Below, piece after piece: positions 38,382 to 46,672 of a stretch of DNA of 64,000 nucleotides (position 1 is the stretch's first letter; every line of letters starts with the position of its first letter). The stretch is taken from positions 1 through 64,000 of the forward strand of contig SDZD01000001.1 of assembly GCA_004172935.1 (NCBI GenBank). The letters are read 5' to 3'. The notes beneath the pieces are model-generated. The model saw only the letters and a list, made by a program, of their open reading frames with translations. It did no database searches and was not told the DNA's origin. This stretch comes from a bacterium. GTDB taxonomy: Bacteria > Armatimonadota > Abditibacteriia > Abditibacteriales > Abditibacteriaceae. The position numbers and the translations under genes were made by a program.

Positions 38382-38834
38382 TCAACCATGAGTCACAGGA
38401 TTGAGTTGTACAGGTGTATCGTTGCTGGCGGTTAGGTCTACGATGGCCATCTCCGTCATCGGAAGGCCACAAATTCCACAGGTGCCACCATATTTGAAGG
38501 AGACGCCCGCCTTCGTTTCGATGGTCGCGAGGACTTGCCTCAGCGTCTGCCCGTCCTGCGTATCGAATGTTACTTTTCGGTGCTTCAGGTTGGACGAGTC
38601 CCATTTCAAGTTCTTGAGGAAACTCATCTTTCGGGTCGCGACCATCTCGCCATTCAACTTGCCCACCACATCTTTCAACTCGGCGTTCTTGAAACTTTGC
38701 GGCGCTATCGAGCTTTTCCACCACGGCATCTGGCGCGCGTTGATGCGAATTTGGGGGTAAAGAATCACACCGAAAACCCCGATAGCGACCACAACCACAG
38801 CAGCGAGGAGATTATTAAAGCGCTGTCCTTTCAT
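38382..38834 (-). CDS. membrane-anchored hypothetical protein
   Basis: 150 residues from ATG 38,832-38,834. One N-terminal membrane helix (NLLAAVVVVAIGVFGVILYP) and an exported domain with SFKNAELKDVVGKL, QTLRQVLATIETKAGVSF and a CGIC pair. The domain layout recalls STN or secretin N-terminal modules. Converges on the lipoprotein gene. Confidence 0.55.
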   Translation of the reverse strand: MKGQRFNNLLAAVVVVAIGVFGVILYPQIRINARQMPWWKSSIAPQSFKNAELKDVVGKLNGEMVATRKMSFLKNLKWDSSNLKHRKVTFDTQDGQTLRQVLATIETKAGVSFKYGGTCGICGLPMTEMAIVDLTASNDTPVQLNPVTHG

Positions 38835-38903
38835 AATCCTATTATCCGCCAAATCGACGCCGCGACTTATCTCCCTAAAAACACTCCCTTCACGAGAACC
38901 AAA

Positions 38904-39827
38904 TTACTTAGCCTCATCAGCCAATGGAGGCGTCACCACTTTAGCGCGACGAGTGCCGCGAATCGAAACGCCCAACACATTGGCGACGGCGCGTTCGCGC
39001 CCATCGCTGGGGCGGTTCAGCACGCGCAGTTCGCCGTTTTGTGGGTCGCGCGCCACCATCTCCGAGCTGCCGCCACCATCAAGATTCATCGCCTCTTTGC
39101 AGCCGAGTTTAATCATCAAATCGCCCAGTTTAGTCAGGCTCATGCCCGCCGCTTCTCCGGCGCGGCGCCCATCGGCCACCACCAGAACCAGCGTGTGCCC
39201 ATCAGCCGCGATGCCAAGCGCCGTGCGTGGATGCCGTGTGCGCGAGAGGCTCGATTCCTTTTCGACCACTGTTTTGCCGTCAGTGACGATGATGTGGCTT
39301 CCCGCAATGATTTGCATCGCCTCTGCGGGGGCATCCTTCACCATAGCGATATGCGGCATCTTACGCGCATCAACCCAGAACGAAGCACGCTCGGTGCTGG
39401 CTGGTGCCCACAACACCCCATCGGTAAGCGATGGGCCAGTCACAGTCGCCCATTTGCCACTTACATAACCCGACTTGGTGCCCTCGACATCGACCGTCTT
39501 ACGCGCCGCAAAAAAGTCGCCGTTCACTGCCAACTCAAAGTGTTCGCGCGCCGCGATGACAGTGGGCACCTGCAACATCGTCTGCCAGGGTCCGTCACCA
39601 TCGGGGTCTGGCCCCGCCGCCGAAACTCGCACATCCACATCGGGGTTCGCTAAGTCAATCCAGGCGACATGAATCTGCTCTGCCGGGTCGGCCATCGTCC
39701 GATATTCGTACTTCACAGCCGCATAAGGCTGAGTCGGAAACGGCGCAACCGCCGCCGCATCTGCCGCCCAAACGGGCATTCCCAGACCTACCACAACACC
39801 AATCAAAGCCAACTTCTTTAAATACAC
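38904..39827 (-). CDS. secreted phosphodiester glycosidase family protein (NAGPA domain)
   Basis: 307 residues with a signal peptide (LALIGVVVGLGMPVWAADA). The NAGPA/DUF2233 core is clear: LAVNGDFF, RHPRTALGIAADGHTLVLVV, GMSLTKLGDLMIKLGCKEAMNLDGGGSSEMV. The family removes alpha-linked GlcNAc from phosphodiesters or acts in exopolysaccharide metabolism. Probably works outside the cytoplasm. Confidence 0.85.
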   Translation of the reverse strand: MYLKKLALIGVVVGLGMPVWAADAAAVAPFPTQPYAAVKYEYRTMADPAEQIHVAWIDLANPDVDVRVSAAGPDPDGDGPWQTMLQVPTVIAAREHFELAVNGDFFAARKTVDVEGTKSGYVSGKWATVTGPSLTDGVLWAPASTERASFWVDARKMPHIAMVKDAPAEAMQIIAGSHIIVTDGKTVVEKESSLSRTRHPRTALGIAADGHTLVLVVADGRRAGEAAGMSLTKLGDLMIKLGCKEAMNLDGGGSSEMVARDPQNGELRVLNRPSDGRERAVANVLGVSIRGTRRAKVVTPPLADEAK

Positions 39828-40033
39828 CCTCCTCTTTTTACCCCAAAAACATTAAATCGCAACCCTTACCTCTAAAAAGAAGTAAGCCTACTCTCCCCTA
39901 CTTAACTCTGTGTGTCTCCGCGCCTCTACGGTTAAATTCCCTCTTTGTTTCTTAGGCTCCTCCGCACGCTCTGTGTTTAAAAATAGGCTTTACGGCACCC
40001 AAACTCGTAAACCCGTCTACTTAATTACGCACC

Positions 40034-40996
40034 ATGACCGAAGAAACCCAGAAATCCTGCTGCTTGCCCGCGAGTCAGTCGCAGTTCAACTCCACCCTCC
40101 CCGTTACTACCGTTCCACTCACAATCGTTTCCAATACAAACGCCGAAGACAACAAAGGCATGATTCACCTGAGCGGCGGCCCCTATCTGATGGGCAGCGA
40201 AGGCCCCGAAATTTGGAAAGCCGATGGCGAAGGGCCGGTACGCGAGGTAGAGGTCGCTCCCTTCTGGATAGACGAGTGCGCCGTTACCAACGCTCGTTTT
40301 GCGGCCTTCATCGAAGCGACGGGCTACGTCACCGAAGCCGAAACCTTCGGTTGGAGCTATGTATTTCATCGCCACGTTAACGCCGCCAACAAAGCCAATT
40401 CTCGCGGATTTTCGGGTGAAGCGAACTGGTGGATAGGCGTGGATGGAGCCATGTGGCGCCGCCCCGAAGGCCCCGGCTCCGACATCAAAAAACGCATGGA
40501 TCACCCCGTCGTCCATGTCTCGTGGAACGACGCTCAGGCATTTTGCCAATGGGCCGGAAAGCAACTGCCAACCGAGGCGCAATGGGAGTACGCCGCGCGC
40601 GGCGGTCTGGTTCAACAGCTTTATCCGTGGGGCAACGAGCTGACCCCTAAAGGCAAAAACGGCAAGCCCGAACACCGCTGCAACATATGGCAAGGCAAGT
40701 TCCCCACCCTCGACACGGGGCAGGACGGCTGGACCAACACCGCCCCCGTCAAAACCTTTCAGCCCAACGGCTTTGGCCTCTATCAGATGAGCGGCAACAC
40801 ATGGGAATGGTGCGCCGACGCTTTCGCCACCAACAAGGAGCGTACCACCACTAACCTGTCGCGTCGCGTCGTCAAGGGTGGCTCCTTCCTGTGCCACATC
40901 AGCTACTGCAACCGCTATCGCTGCGCCGCCCGCACTGGGAACACGCCCGACTCCACCACCGGGCACACCGGCTTCCGCTGCGTACGTGCTGAATAA
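40034..40996 (+). CDS. formylglycine-generating enzyme (sulfatase maturase)
   Basis: 320 residues. SUMF1/FGE domain from about residue 40: GGPYLMGSE, PFWIDECAVTNARFAAFI, HPVVHVSWNDAQAFCQWAGKQLPTEAQWEYAARGG, and GNTWEWCAD. The C-terminal SYCNRYRCAARTGNTPDSTT holds the two catalytic Cys spaced as in authentic FGE, so this is likely a true copper-dependent oxidase that converts Cys to formylglycine in sulfatases, not just a SUMF1-fold relative. No sulfatase gene lies in the window. Confidence 0.9.
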   Translation: MTEETQKSCCLPASQSQFNSTLPVTTVPLTIVSNTNAEDNKGMIHLSGGPYLMGSEGPEIWKADGEGPVREVEVAPFWIDECAVTNARFAAFIEATGYVTEAETFGWSYVFHRHVNAANKANSRGFSGEANWWIGVDGAMWRRPEGPGSDIKKRMDHPVVHVSWNDAQAFCQWAGKQLPTEAQWEYAARGGLVQQLYPWGNELTPKGKNGKPEHRCNIWQGKFPTLDTGQDGWTNTAPVKTFQPNGFGLYQMSGNTWEWCADAFATNKERTTTNLSRRVVKGGSFLCHISYCNRYRCAARTGNTPDSTTGHTGFRCVRAE

Positions 40997-41000
40997 ACAC

Positions 41001-41038
41001 GAGAAGGGGGCAGAGCCAATTGGCTCTGCCCCCTTCTC
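41001..41038. terminator. terminator between FGE and the proline oxidase gene
   Basis: Perfect 19-bp stem GAGAAGGGGGCAGAGCCAA with its complement and no loop. It serves both converging genes. Confidence 0.8.
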
Positions 41039-41079
41039 ATTCAACTAACCACTAAAAACTAGCGACTAGAAACTTCAAT

Positions 41080-44000
41080 TTATACCCCGATACCGCGACG
41101 CGAATCGGGCACGAACTCAGAGATTTGACCGTAGCGATGCTTGGTCTGTGAGACCGCCTGTTCGCGCATCCAGAAGCGCAATTCCAAACGCCCGCTCGAA
41201 GTGAACGGCGCCTCGATCCAGTTGAATCCAATGCTGTTCGCGGCTTTCATAACCTCATCACTGGGCACATCCACGGTGCGCAGACGGTCGGCATTCACGA
41301 ACAGCAGCGGCAAACGTGCGATGAAGTCGGCGTCGCTTTCTTCGCTCTTGATGCTGATGGTCAGGTTGACACCTGTGATCTCTGCCGCCAACTTCGCGCG
41401 CTCGATGGCGCTCTGGTCGTGCGTTTCGAGACGCAGCACCACGCCACGGCAACGGCGATAGCGGAACACGTTGCTCTCGCTGTGCAGCTTCGAGGGGTCA
41501 TGCGCCTTCGAGAAGTGCGTCGCCCAGGCGTCTTTATACGAAGCGCGAAAATCGACGGTCGAATCCGCCGCATCGGTGAGGGTGCAAAAGCTCCATGTAT
41601 AATTGGGGCCGCCCGCTTTGGAGCCGGGGCCAACGCTCGATGCCTTCCAACCGCCGAACGGCTGGCGGCGCACAATCGCCCCGGTCGTGCCTCGATTGAT
41701 GTACAGGTTGCCAGCCTGAACCGTCTCACGCCATTGTGTGATCTGGCGCGAATCGAGGGTGTGAATACCCGCTGTCAATCCGAAGGCGGTCGCGTTTTGC
41801 AGCGTGATGGCGCGTGTTAATGTGCTGGCGCGCATCAATCCCAATACTGGCCCGAAGCACTCGGTCTTATGGAACCATGAACCCTCTTTCACTCCCAACT
41901 TGATGCCGGGGGTCCATGCGCAGGGGTCATCGCCCAACTGCTTTGGCTCCAGCAACCACTCTTCGCCCTCGTCGAGCGTGGTGAGCGCGCGCATCAGCGA
42001 TTCGGAGGGAGCTTGCACTGTTGGCGTCACAACCGAGCGTGGGTCGGTCGAAGGGCCAACGAAAAGGCTCGCCGCGCAATCGCGCAATTGGCGACGGAAA
42101 TCAGGCGAATCATAAACTTCGGCCTCTACGATAGCCAGGCTCGCAGCCGAACACTTCTGGCCCGCATGGCCGAACGCCGACTTAACGAGGTCTTTTATCG
42201 CCGCTTCACGGTCGGCCTGTGCCGTAATCACAAGCGCGTTTTTGCCGCTGGTTTCGGCGAACAGGTGCATGGATGGCTTCTCGCGCTGGAAGAAGCGCGC
42301 CGTCTCGACCGAACCCGTCAAGATAACTGCCCCCACGTCCTTATGGCCGATAAGTGCCTTGCCATCTTCGCCATCCTCGCAGGGGAAGAATTGCAGAACG
42401 TCTTTTGGAATGCCAGCTTCCCACAATTGCTTCGCCAGCAAGAAAGCCGTCTGCGCCGTTTCGGGCGCAGGCTTCAAAATCACACTGTTACCTGCGACCA
42501 GCGCCGCCAACACGCCACCACAAGGGATGGCATAAGGGAAGTTCCACGGCGGCGTTACAACAACCACGCCAACAGCCTTGGCATCAATGCCTTCGGGAAC
42601 CCAGTGCTTCGCATAGTAACGCGCGAAGTCAATCGCTTCCGAAACTTCGGCATCGCCTTCAGGGATAGCCTTTTTCGCGTCCACGCGCATACAGGCGAGA
42701 GACGTGTAGCGATCTTTGCCAAGCACTTCTGCCGCGCGGTCCAAAAATGCGGCGCGGTGAGCGATGCCCGCCTTCTCCCACTCGACTTGCGCCTTCACGG
42801 CAGTACCGATTAGCTCATCGACCGTGGGCAAAGCTGGCAACTCTGGCGTCTGCCATGCTTTGATGGCTTCGGTCACGGCATCGCGTTGCACTTTCTGCGT
42901 CCAATCGGAATCGGGTTCGTTGTCGAACTCTACATCGAAATGCTGCTCCAGCGGTGTGGCGCGAGCCGAACCCGAAAAGACCTCGTTGCGATTCTCCCAA
43001 CCCCAAACAAATGCGTCTTTCTGGCGATTCCATTCTTCGCTGCCTAGAGTCAAACCGAACGAGTCGCGCAAGAAGTTGCCCGTCGAGGTGTTCTCATCCA
43101 AACGACGAATCAAGTAGGCCAGAGCGCTCAAGAAGTCGTCGCGGCGCACAACGGGAGCGTACAGCAACAAGCCGCCCGCCTCGTCGCGCACAACGCGCGC
43201 CTGATGCGGAGCCATGCCTTCCAGCATCTCGATTTCGACGCGGTCTTTGACGCCCATCTTCTCACGCAAAACCAGCGCAAGCGCTACGTCGAACAGGTTG
43301 TGGCTGGCAACGCCCATGCGCGCGACACGCGCGTTCTCTGGCTGGCAGCCCCACTCCAACATGCGGCGGAAGTTGGCGTCGGTTTCGGGCTTCGAGCCGT
43401 AAGGCGCCACATTCCAACCGTGCAACTCGGCCTCAACCTTTTCCATCGCCAGGTTCGCTCCCTTGACCAAACGAACTTTGATGCCTGCTCCGCCATTCTC
43501 GACACGCTGACGCGCCCATGCCACAAGACCTTGCTGCGCCTTAAACGAGTCGGGCAAATAAGCCTGAAGCACGATACCCGCTTCCAATTGCTTGAACTCT
43601 TCCTCGTCCAGCACCTCTTGGAAAGCCGCGATGGTGAGCGCCAAATCGCGATACTCCTCCATGTCGAGGTTGACGAACTTATTCTGCGTCACCGCGACGC
43701 GATATAACTTGCGCAGACGTTCTTTGATTTCGCGCAAAGTGTCATCCCACGCCAGCAAGTTGATCTGCGAAAATATCGCCGAAATCTTGATGGAGATGTA
43801 GTTGACATCGGGACGGCCCAATGTGCGTAGCGCCTGATCTAAGCGATGCTTGGCCTCTTCTTCGCCCAATACGGCTTCGCCGAGTTGGTTGAGGTTGATG
43901 GAGAAGCCTTCTTTTTTGCGCTGCACCAAAAAGTCTTGCAACGCCTTTTCTTCGCCGCTCAAGATGACGCGCGAGGTTTGCGCGCGCATCGTCGCCTGAA

Positions 44001-44391
44001 CAAGAGGCATCACAATCTGAGGCAAAAACAGCGTGCCCACAAAGCCCAGTTGCATCATCGCGCGCTCATGGAACGCCGGATAACTCGGCACGCCAAAATC
44101 GCGCATGATGCCGCGCCAACGCCGCGCCGTGTTTTTGTGTTTGGAGGCACGGAAGGTTTCATCCACCATCGCAAACAAGAACGCCTTGCCCGCCACATCA
44201 TCCATCAGGCGAGCCATCTGCGAGGCTTCGCGCTTTTCACCAGAATTTTGATCTTTGTGGGCCGCTTCCAAAAGCCGTGTCGCGAGTACAATTGCCTCGT
44301 CGGCAATTGAGCCGCCTTCTTTCGGAATCGGAATATCAATGGGAACGGTGGGGTTAGCGGAGTTCATAACGACGTCAGGCATCATTCTCAT
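41080..44391 (-). CDS. putA: bifunctional proline dehydrogenase / glutamate semialdehyde dehydrogenase
   Basis: About 1,103 residues from one of several clustered ATGs (44,391 chosen). The N-terminal 480 residues are the FAD-binding proline dehydrogenase: VNYISIKISAIFSQ, VLQAYLPDSFKA and GIKVRLVKGANLAMEKVEAE. The P5C dehydrogenase follows: VVVVTPPWNFPYAIPCGG, GNSVILKPAPETAQ, and FGHAGQKCSAASLA (catalytic Cys). An extra C-terminal part of about 150 residues ends the protein. It lacks the N-terminal RHH repressor domain of E. coli PutA. It oxidises proline to glutamate at the membrane. Confidence 0.9.
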   Translation of the reverse strand: MRMMPDVVMNSANPTVPIDIPIPKEGGSIADEAIVLATRLLEAAHKDQNSGEKREASQMARLMDDVAGKAFLFAMVDETFRASKHKNTARRWRGIMRDFGVPSYPAFHERAMMQLGFVGTLFLPQIVMPLVQATMRAQTSRVILSGEEKALQDFLVQRKKEGFSINLNQLGEAVLGEEEAKHRLDQALRTLGRPDVNYISIKISAIFSQINLLAWDDTLREIKERLRKLYRVAVTQNKFVNLDMEEYRDLALTIAAFQEVLDEEEFKQLEAGIVLQAYLPDSFKAQQGLVAWARQRVENGGAGIKVRLVKGANLAMEKVEAELHGWNVAPYGSKPETDANFRRMLEWGCQPENARVARMGVASHNLFDVALALVLREKMGVKDRVEIEMLEGMAPHQARVVRDEAGGLLLYAPVVRRDDFLSALAYLIRRLDENTSTGNFLRDSFGLTLGSEEWNRQKDAFVWGWENRNEVFSGSARATPLEQHFDVEFDNEPDSDWTQKVQRDAVTEAIKAWQTPELPALPTVDELIGTAVKAQVEWEKAGIAHRAAFLDRAAEVLGKDRYTSLACMRVDAKKAIPEGDAEVSEAIDFARYYAKHWVPEGIDAKAVGVVVVTPPWNFPYAIPCGGVLAALVAGNSVILKPAPETAQTAFLLAKQLWEAGIPKDVLQFFPCEDGEDGKALIGHKDVGAVILTGSVETARFFQREKPSMHLFAETSGKNALVITAQADREAAIKDLVKSAFGHAGQKCSAASLAIVEAEVYDSPDFRRQLRDCAASLFVGPSTDPRSVVTPTVQAPSESLMRALTTLDEGEEWLLEPKQLGDDPCAWTPGIKLGVKEGSWFHKTECFGPVLGLMRASTLTRAITLQNATAFGLTAGIHTLDSRQITQWRETVQAGNLYINRGTTGAIVRRQPFGGWKASSVGPGSKAGGPNYTWSFCTLTDAADSTVDFRASYKDAWATHFSKAHDPSKLHSESNVFRYRRCRGVVLRLETHDQSAIERAKLAAEITGVNLTISIKSEESDADFIARLPLLFVNADRLRTVDVPSDEVMKAANSIGFNWIEAPFTSSGRLELRFWMREQAVSQTKHRYGQISEFVPDSRRGIGV

Positions 44392-44668
44392 TTTACCGAT
44401 TTCGCCACACCCTAACACGAGTCAGCCAAACATTAATTTCGTGTTTCAAAGCGGTGGGTTCGGGCTAATAAGAGCCTCTTAAAATTAGGAGAAACGCTAC
44501 ACGACTCTTTAACTTAACAGCAGAATTATGCCCTAAAACCGCTTTAAAAAGCCAATTTCGCCCTCTTCCGATTGTATACCAATGGCCCCTTTAAAACGGC
44601 TTCTGAGGCATACCAGAGGCTCCAACGCGCCGAATCCAAAATTCTCAAAACACTTTTACAAAATACCC

Positions 44669-44696
44669 TTGTTCACTAACTGGTGTCAGATAAAAT
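44669..44696 (+). promoter_or_regulatory. possible promoter of the symporter gene
   Basis: TTGTTC (44,669-44,674) and TAAAAT (44,691-44,696) with a 16-bp spacer. If real, translation starts at ATG 44,752 and not at GTG 44,683. The rest of 44,392-44,751 shows nothing else I can support. Confidence 0.35.
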
Positions 44697-44751
44697 AGAG
44701 GGGATTGTAGTTATCGGCGATACTGCACTTTTAGGGTCGCCTCACTTTCCT

Positions 44752-46602
44752 ATGCACATTCAACCCGTGGATTGGGTCATCGCATTTCTGTGCGTTTCGA
44801 TCTGCTTTGTGCCCGCCTTCTTCTTCGCCCGACGCGCCCGTAAAAACACGACCGAATTTTTCGCGTCGGGGCGTTCGGTGCCGTGGTGGTTGGCAGGACT
44901 TTCGATGGTCGCCACGACCTTCTCTTCTGATACTCCCAACCTCGTCACCGACATCGTCAGGCGTCAGGGCGTGGCAGGCAACTGGGTATGGTGGGCCTTC
45001 GTTATCACCGGCCTTTCGACAGTGTTCTTCTACGCCCAGCTATGGCGACGTAGCGGAGTCCTCACCGATCTCGAATTTTATGAACTACGCTATTCGGGCA
45101 AAGCCGCCAGTGCGCTTCGTGGTTTTCGCGCCGTTTATCTAGGGCTGTTGTTCAATGTCCTCATCATGGCGGGCGTCAATCTCGCGGCCTGCAAAATCGC
45201 CAACATTCTCTTCGGGTTGGCTCCGTGGCAAACGCTGCTATTCGTCGGTTTGTTGAACGTGTTTTTCGCCGCCGAATCGGGCTTATGGGGCGTGCTTGTC
45301 ATCGACATGATTCAATTCTTCGTGAAGATGACCGCCGTAATTTCCGCCGCCTACTTCGCCCTGCAACTGCCTCAGGTTGGTGGCTTGCACGGCATGGTTT
45401 CCAAGTTATCGGTGATGAAAGGGCCACAGGGTATCAACTACCTCAACATCCTGCCCGACTTTTCCAATAACTGGGACTTAGCGGTGGCCGTATTCATCCT
45501 TCCTCTGGCAGTTCAGTGGTGGTCGGTGTGGTATCCCGGTGCCGAACCCGGCGGTGGCTCCTACATCGCGCAGCGAATGCTGGCCTCCAAATCGGAGAAG
45601 GACGCTCTGGGCGCTGTGCTGTTCTTCAACATTGCTCACTACGTGTTGCGCCCTTGGCCGTGGATTCTGGTCGGCCTGTGCTCCCTCATCGTCTACCCCG
45701 AACTCGCCGACATTCAGCGCGCCTTTCCAAACCTCGACCCCAAACTACTCGGCCACGACATCGCTTATCCAGCGATGCTCAAATTCTTGCCAGTTGGCTT
45801 CGTCGGCCTGATGATTGGTGGCCTTATCGCCGCCAACTCCTCAACGATTCTCACCCACCTCAACTGGGGCGCTTCCTATTTGGTCCACGATTTCTATCGC
45901 CGCTTCATTCGCACCGATGCCAGTGAGAAACATTATGTTGGTGTCGGGCGCGCGGTGATCGTCGGTTTGCTGGTCTGCTCGGCGCTAGTAACGCTGGTTC
46001 TGACATCAGCGAAAGACACCTTCGACATCATCCTTCAAGTGGGAGCTGGTACGGGCCTGTTGTATCTCACGCGCTGGTTCTGGTGGCGCATCAACGCCTG
46101 GTGCGAAATCGTGGCGATGGTTTCTTCGTTCGCCATTTCGGTCTTACTGTTGTTGTTGAAGAAATTCGGCTCATATACCCCCACGGGCCATTACGACCTG
46201 CTCATTACCATTGCCGCCACGACAATTTGCTGGCTCTTGGCCGCGTACTTTGCCCCCCAAACCGACCACGAAACCCTCGTTAACTTCTACACCAAAGTCC
46301 GTCCTCCCGGCCCCGGTTGGGAGAAGGTACGCCGCGATGCCAACCTACCCGCCCATGATGCCCGCGACCAGCGCGACAACATCCCGCTCTCGCTGCTGGG
46401 TTGGTTCTCTGGTAGCATCCTCATTTGGTCAGCGCTGTTCGCCGTCGGCAACTTCCTCTATGGGCGCATGGCCGCAGCAGGAGGGCTACTGGTCGTTGTC
46501 CTCGTCACAGGAGGTCTGTTGCTGTGGACACTAAGCCGCCTATGGGGCGGCCCCGACGAGGACTCCCCCACCCCAACCGAGCCGGAGACTATCACCGCTT
46601 AA
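44752..46602 (+). CDS. sodium:solute symporter family transporter
   Basis: About 616 residues from ATG 44,752. Around 14 membrane segments with SSS-family motifs: FFASGRSVPWWLAGLSMVATTFSSDTPN near the N-terminus, GPQGINYLNILPDF, and the EPGGGSYIAQRMLASKSEKDA loop. It imports an organic solute with sodium. It lies next to, and divergent from, the proline oxidase gene, so proline is a natural candidate substrate, but sugars are equally possible for this subfamily. Confidence 0.85.
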   Translation: MHIQPVDWVIAFLCVSICFVPAFFFARRARKNTTEFFASGRSVPWWLAGLSMVATTFSSDTPNLVTDIVRRQGVAGNWVWWAFVITGLSTVFFYAQLWRRSGVLTDLEFYELRYSGKAASALRGFRAVYLGLLFNVLIMAGVNLAACKIANILFGLAPWQTLLFVGLLNVFFAAESGLWGVLVIDMIQFFVKMTAVISAAYFALQLPQVGGLHGMVSKLSVMKGPQGINYLNILPDFSNNWDLAVAVFILPLAVQWWSVWYPGAEPGGGSYIAQRMLASKSEKDALGAVLFFNIAHYVLRPWPWILVGLCSLIVYPELADIQRAFPNLDPKLLGHDIAYPAMLKFLPVGFVGLMIGGLIAANSSTILTHLNWGASYLVHDFYRRFIRTDASEKHYVGVGRAVIVGLLVCSALVTLVLTSAKDTFDIILQVGAGTGLLYLTRWFWWRINAWCEIVAMVSSFAISVLLLLLKKFGSYTPTGHYDLLITIAATTICWLLAAYFAPQTDHETLVNFYTKVRPPGPGWEKVRRDANLPAHDARDQRDNIPLSLLGWFSGSILIWSALFAVGNFLYGRMAAAGGLLVVVLVTGGLLLWTLSRLWGGPDEDSPTPTEPETITA

Positions 46603-46624
46603 AAGACGATACCTCCAAAACACA

Positions 46625-46652
46625 AAAGGGCGAACTATTTAGTTCGCCCTTT
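46625..46652. terminator. terminator between symporter and phosphoesterase genes
   Basis: AAAGGGCGAACTA and TAGTTCGCCCTTT form a 13-bp stem serving two converging genes. Confidence 0.8.
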
Positions 46653-46672
46653 CGTGTTTGCTCTATACAATC

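Noticed and set aside
38535..39653. Plus-strand reading frame of 372 codons
   Set aside because: It lies antisense to the membrane-anchored protein and the NAGPA-domain gene, which have clear motifs; the long frame results from biased codon use.
40025..41044. Minus-strand reading frame of 339 codons
   Set aside because: Antisense to the formylglycine-generating enzyme with its intact catalytic motif; no independent support.
42013..43707. Plus-strand frames inside the proline oxidase gene
   Set aside because: Antisense to a well-supported 1,100-residue enzyme; Arg- and His-rich composition typical of shadow frames.
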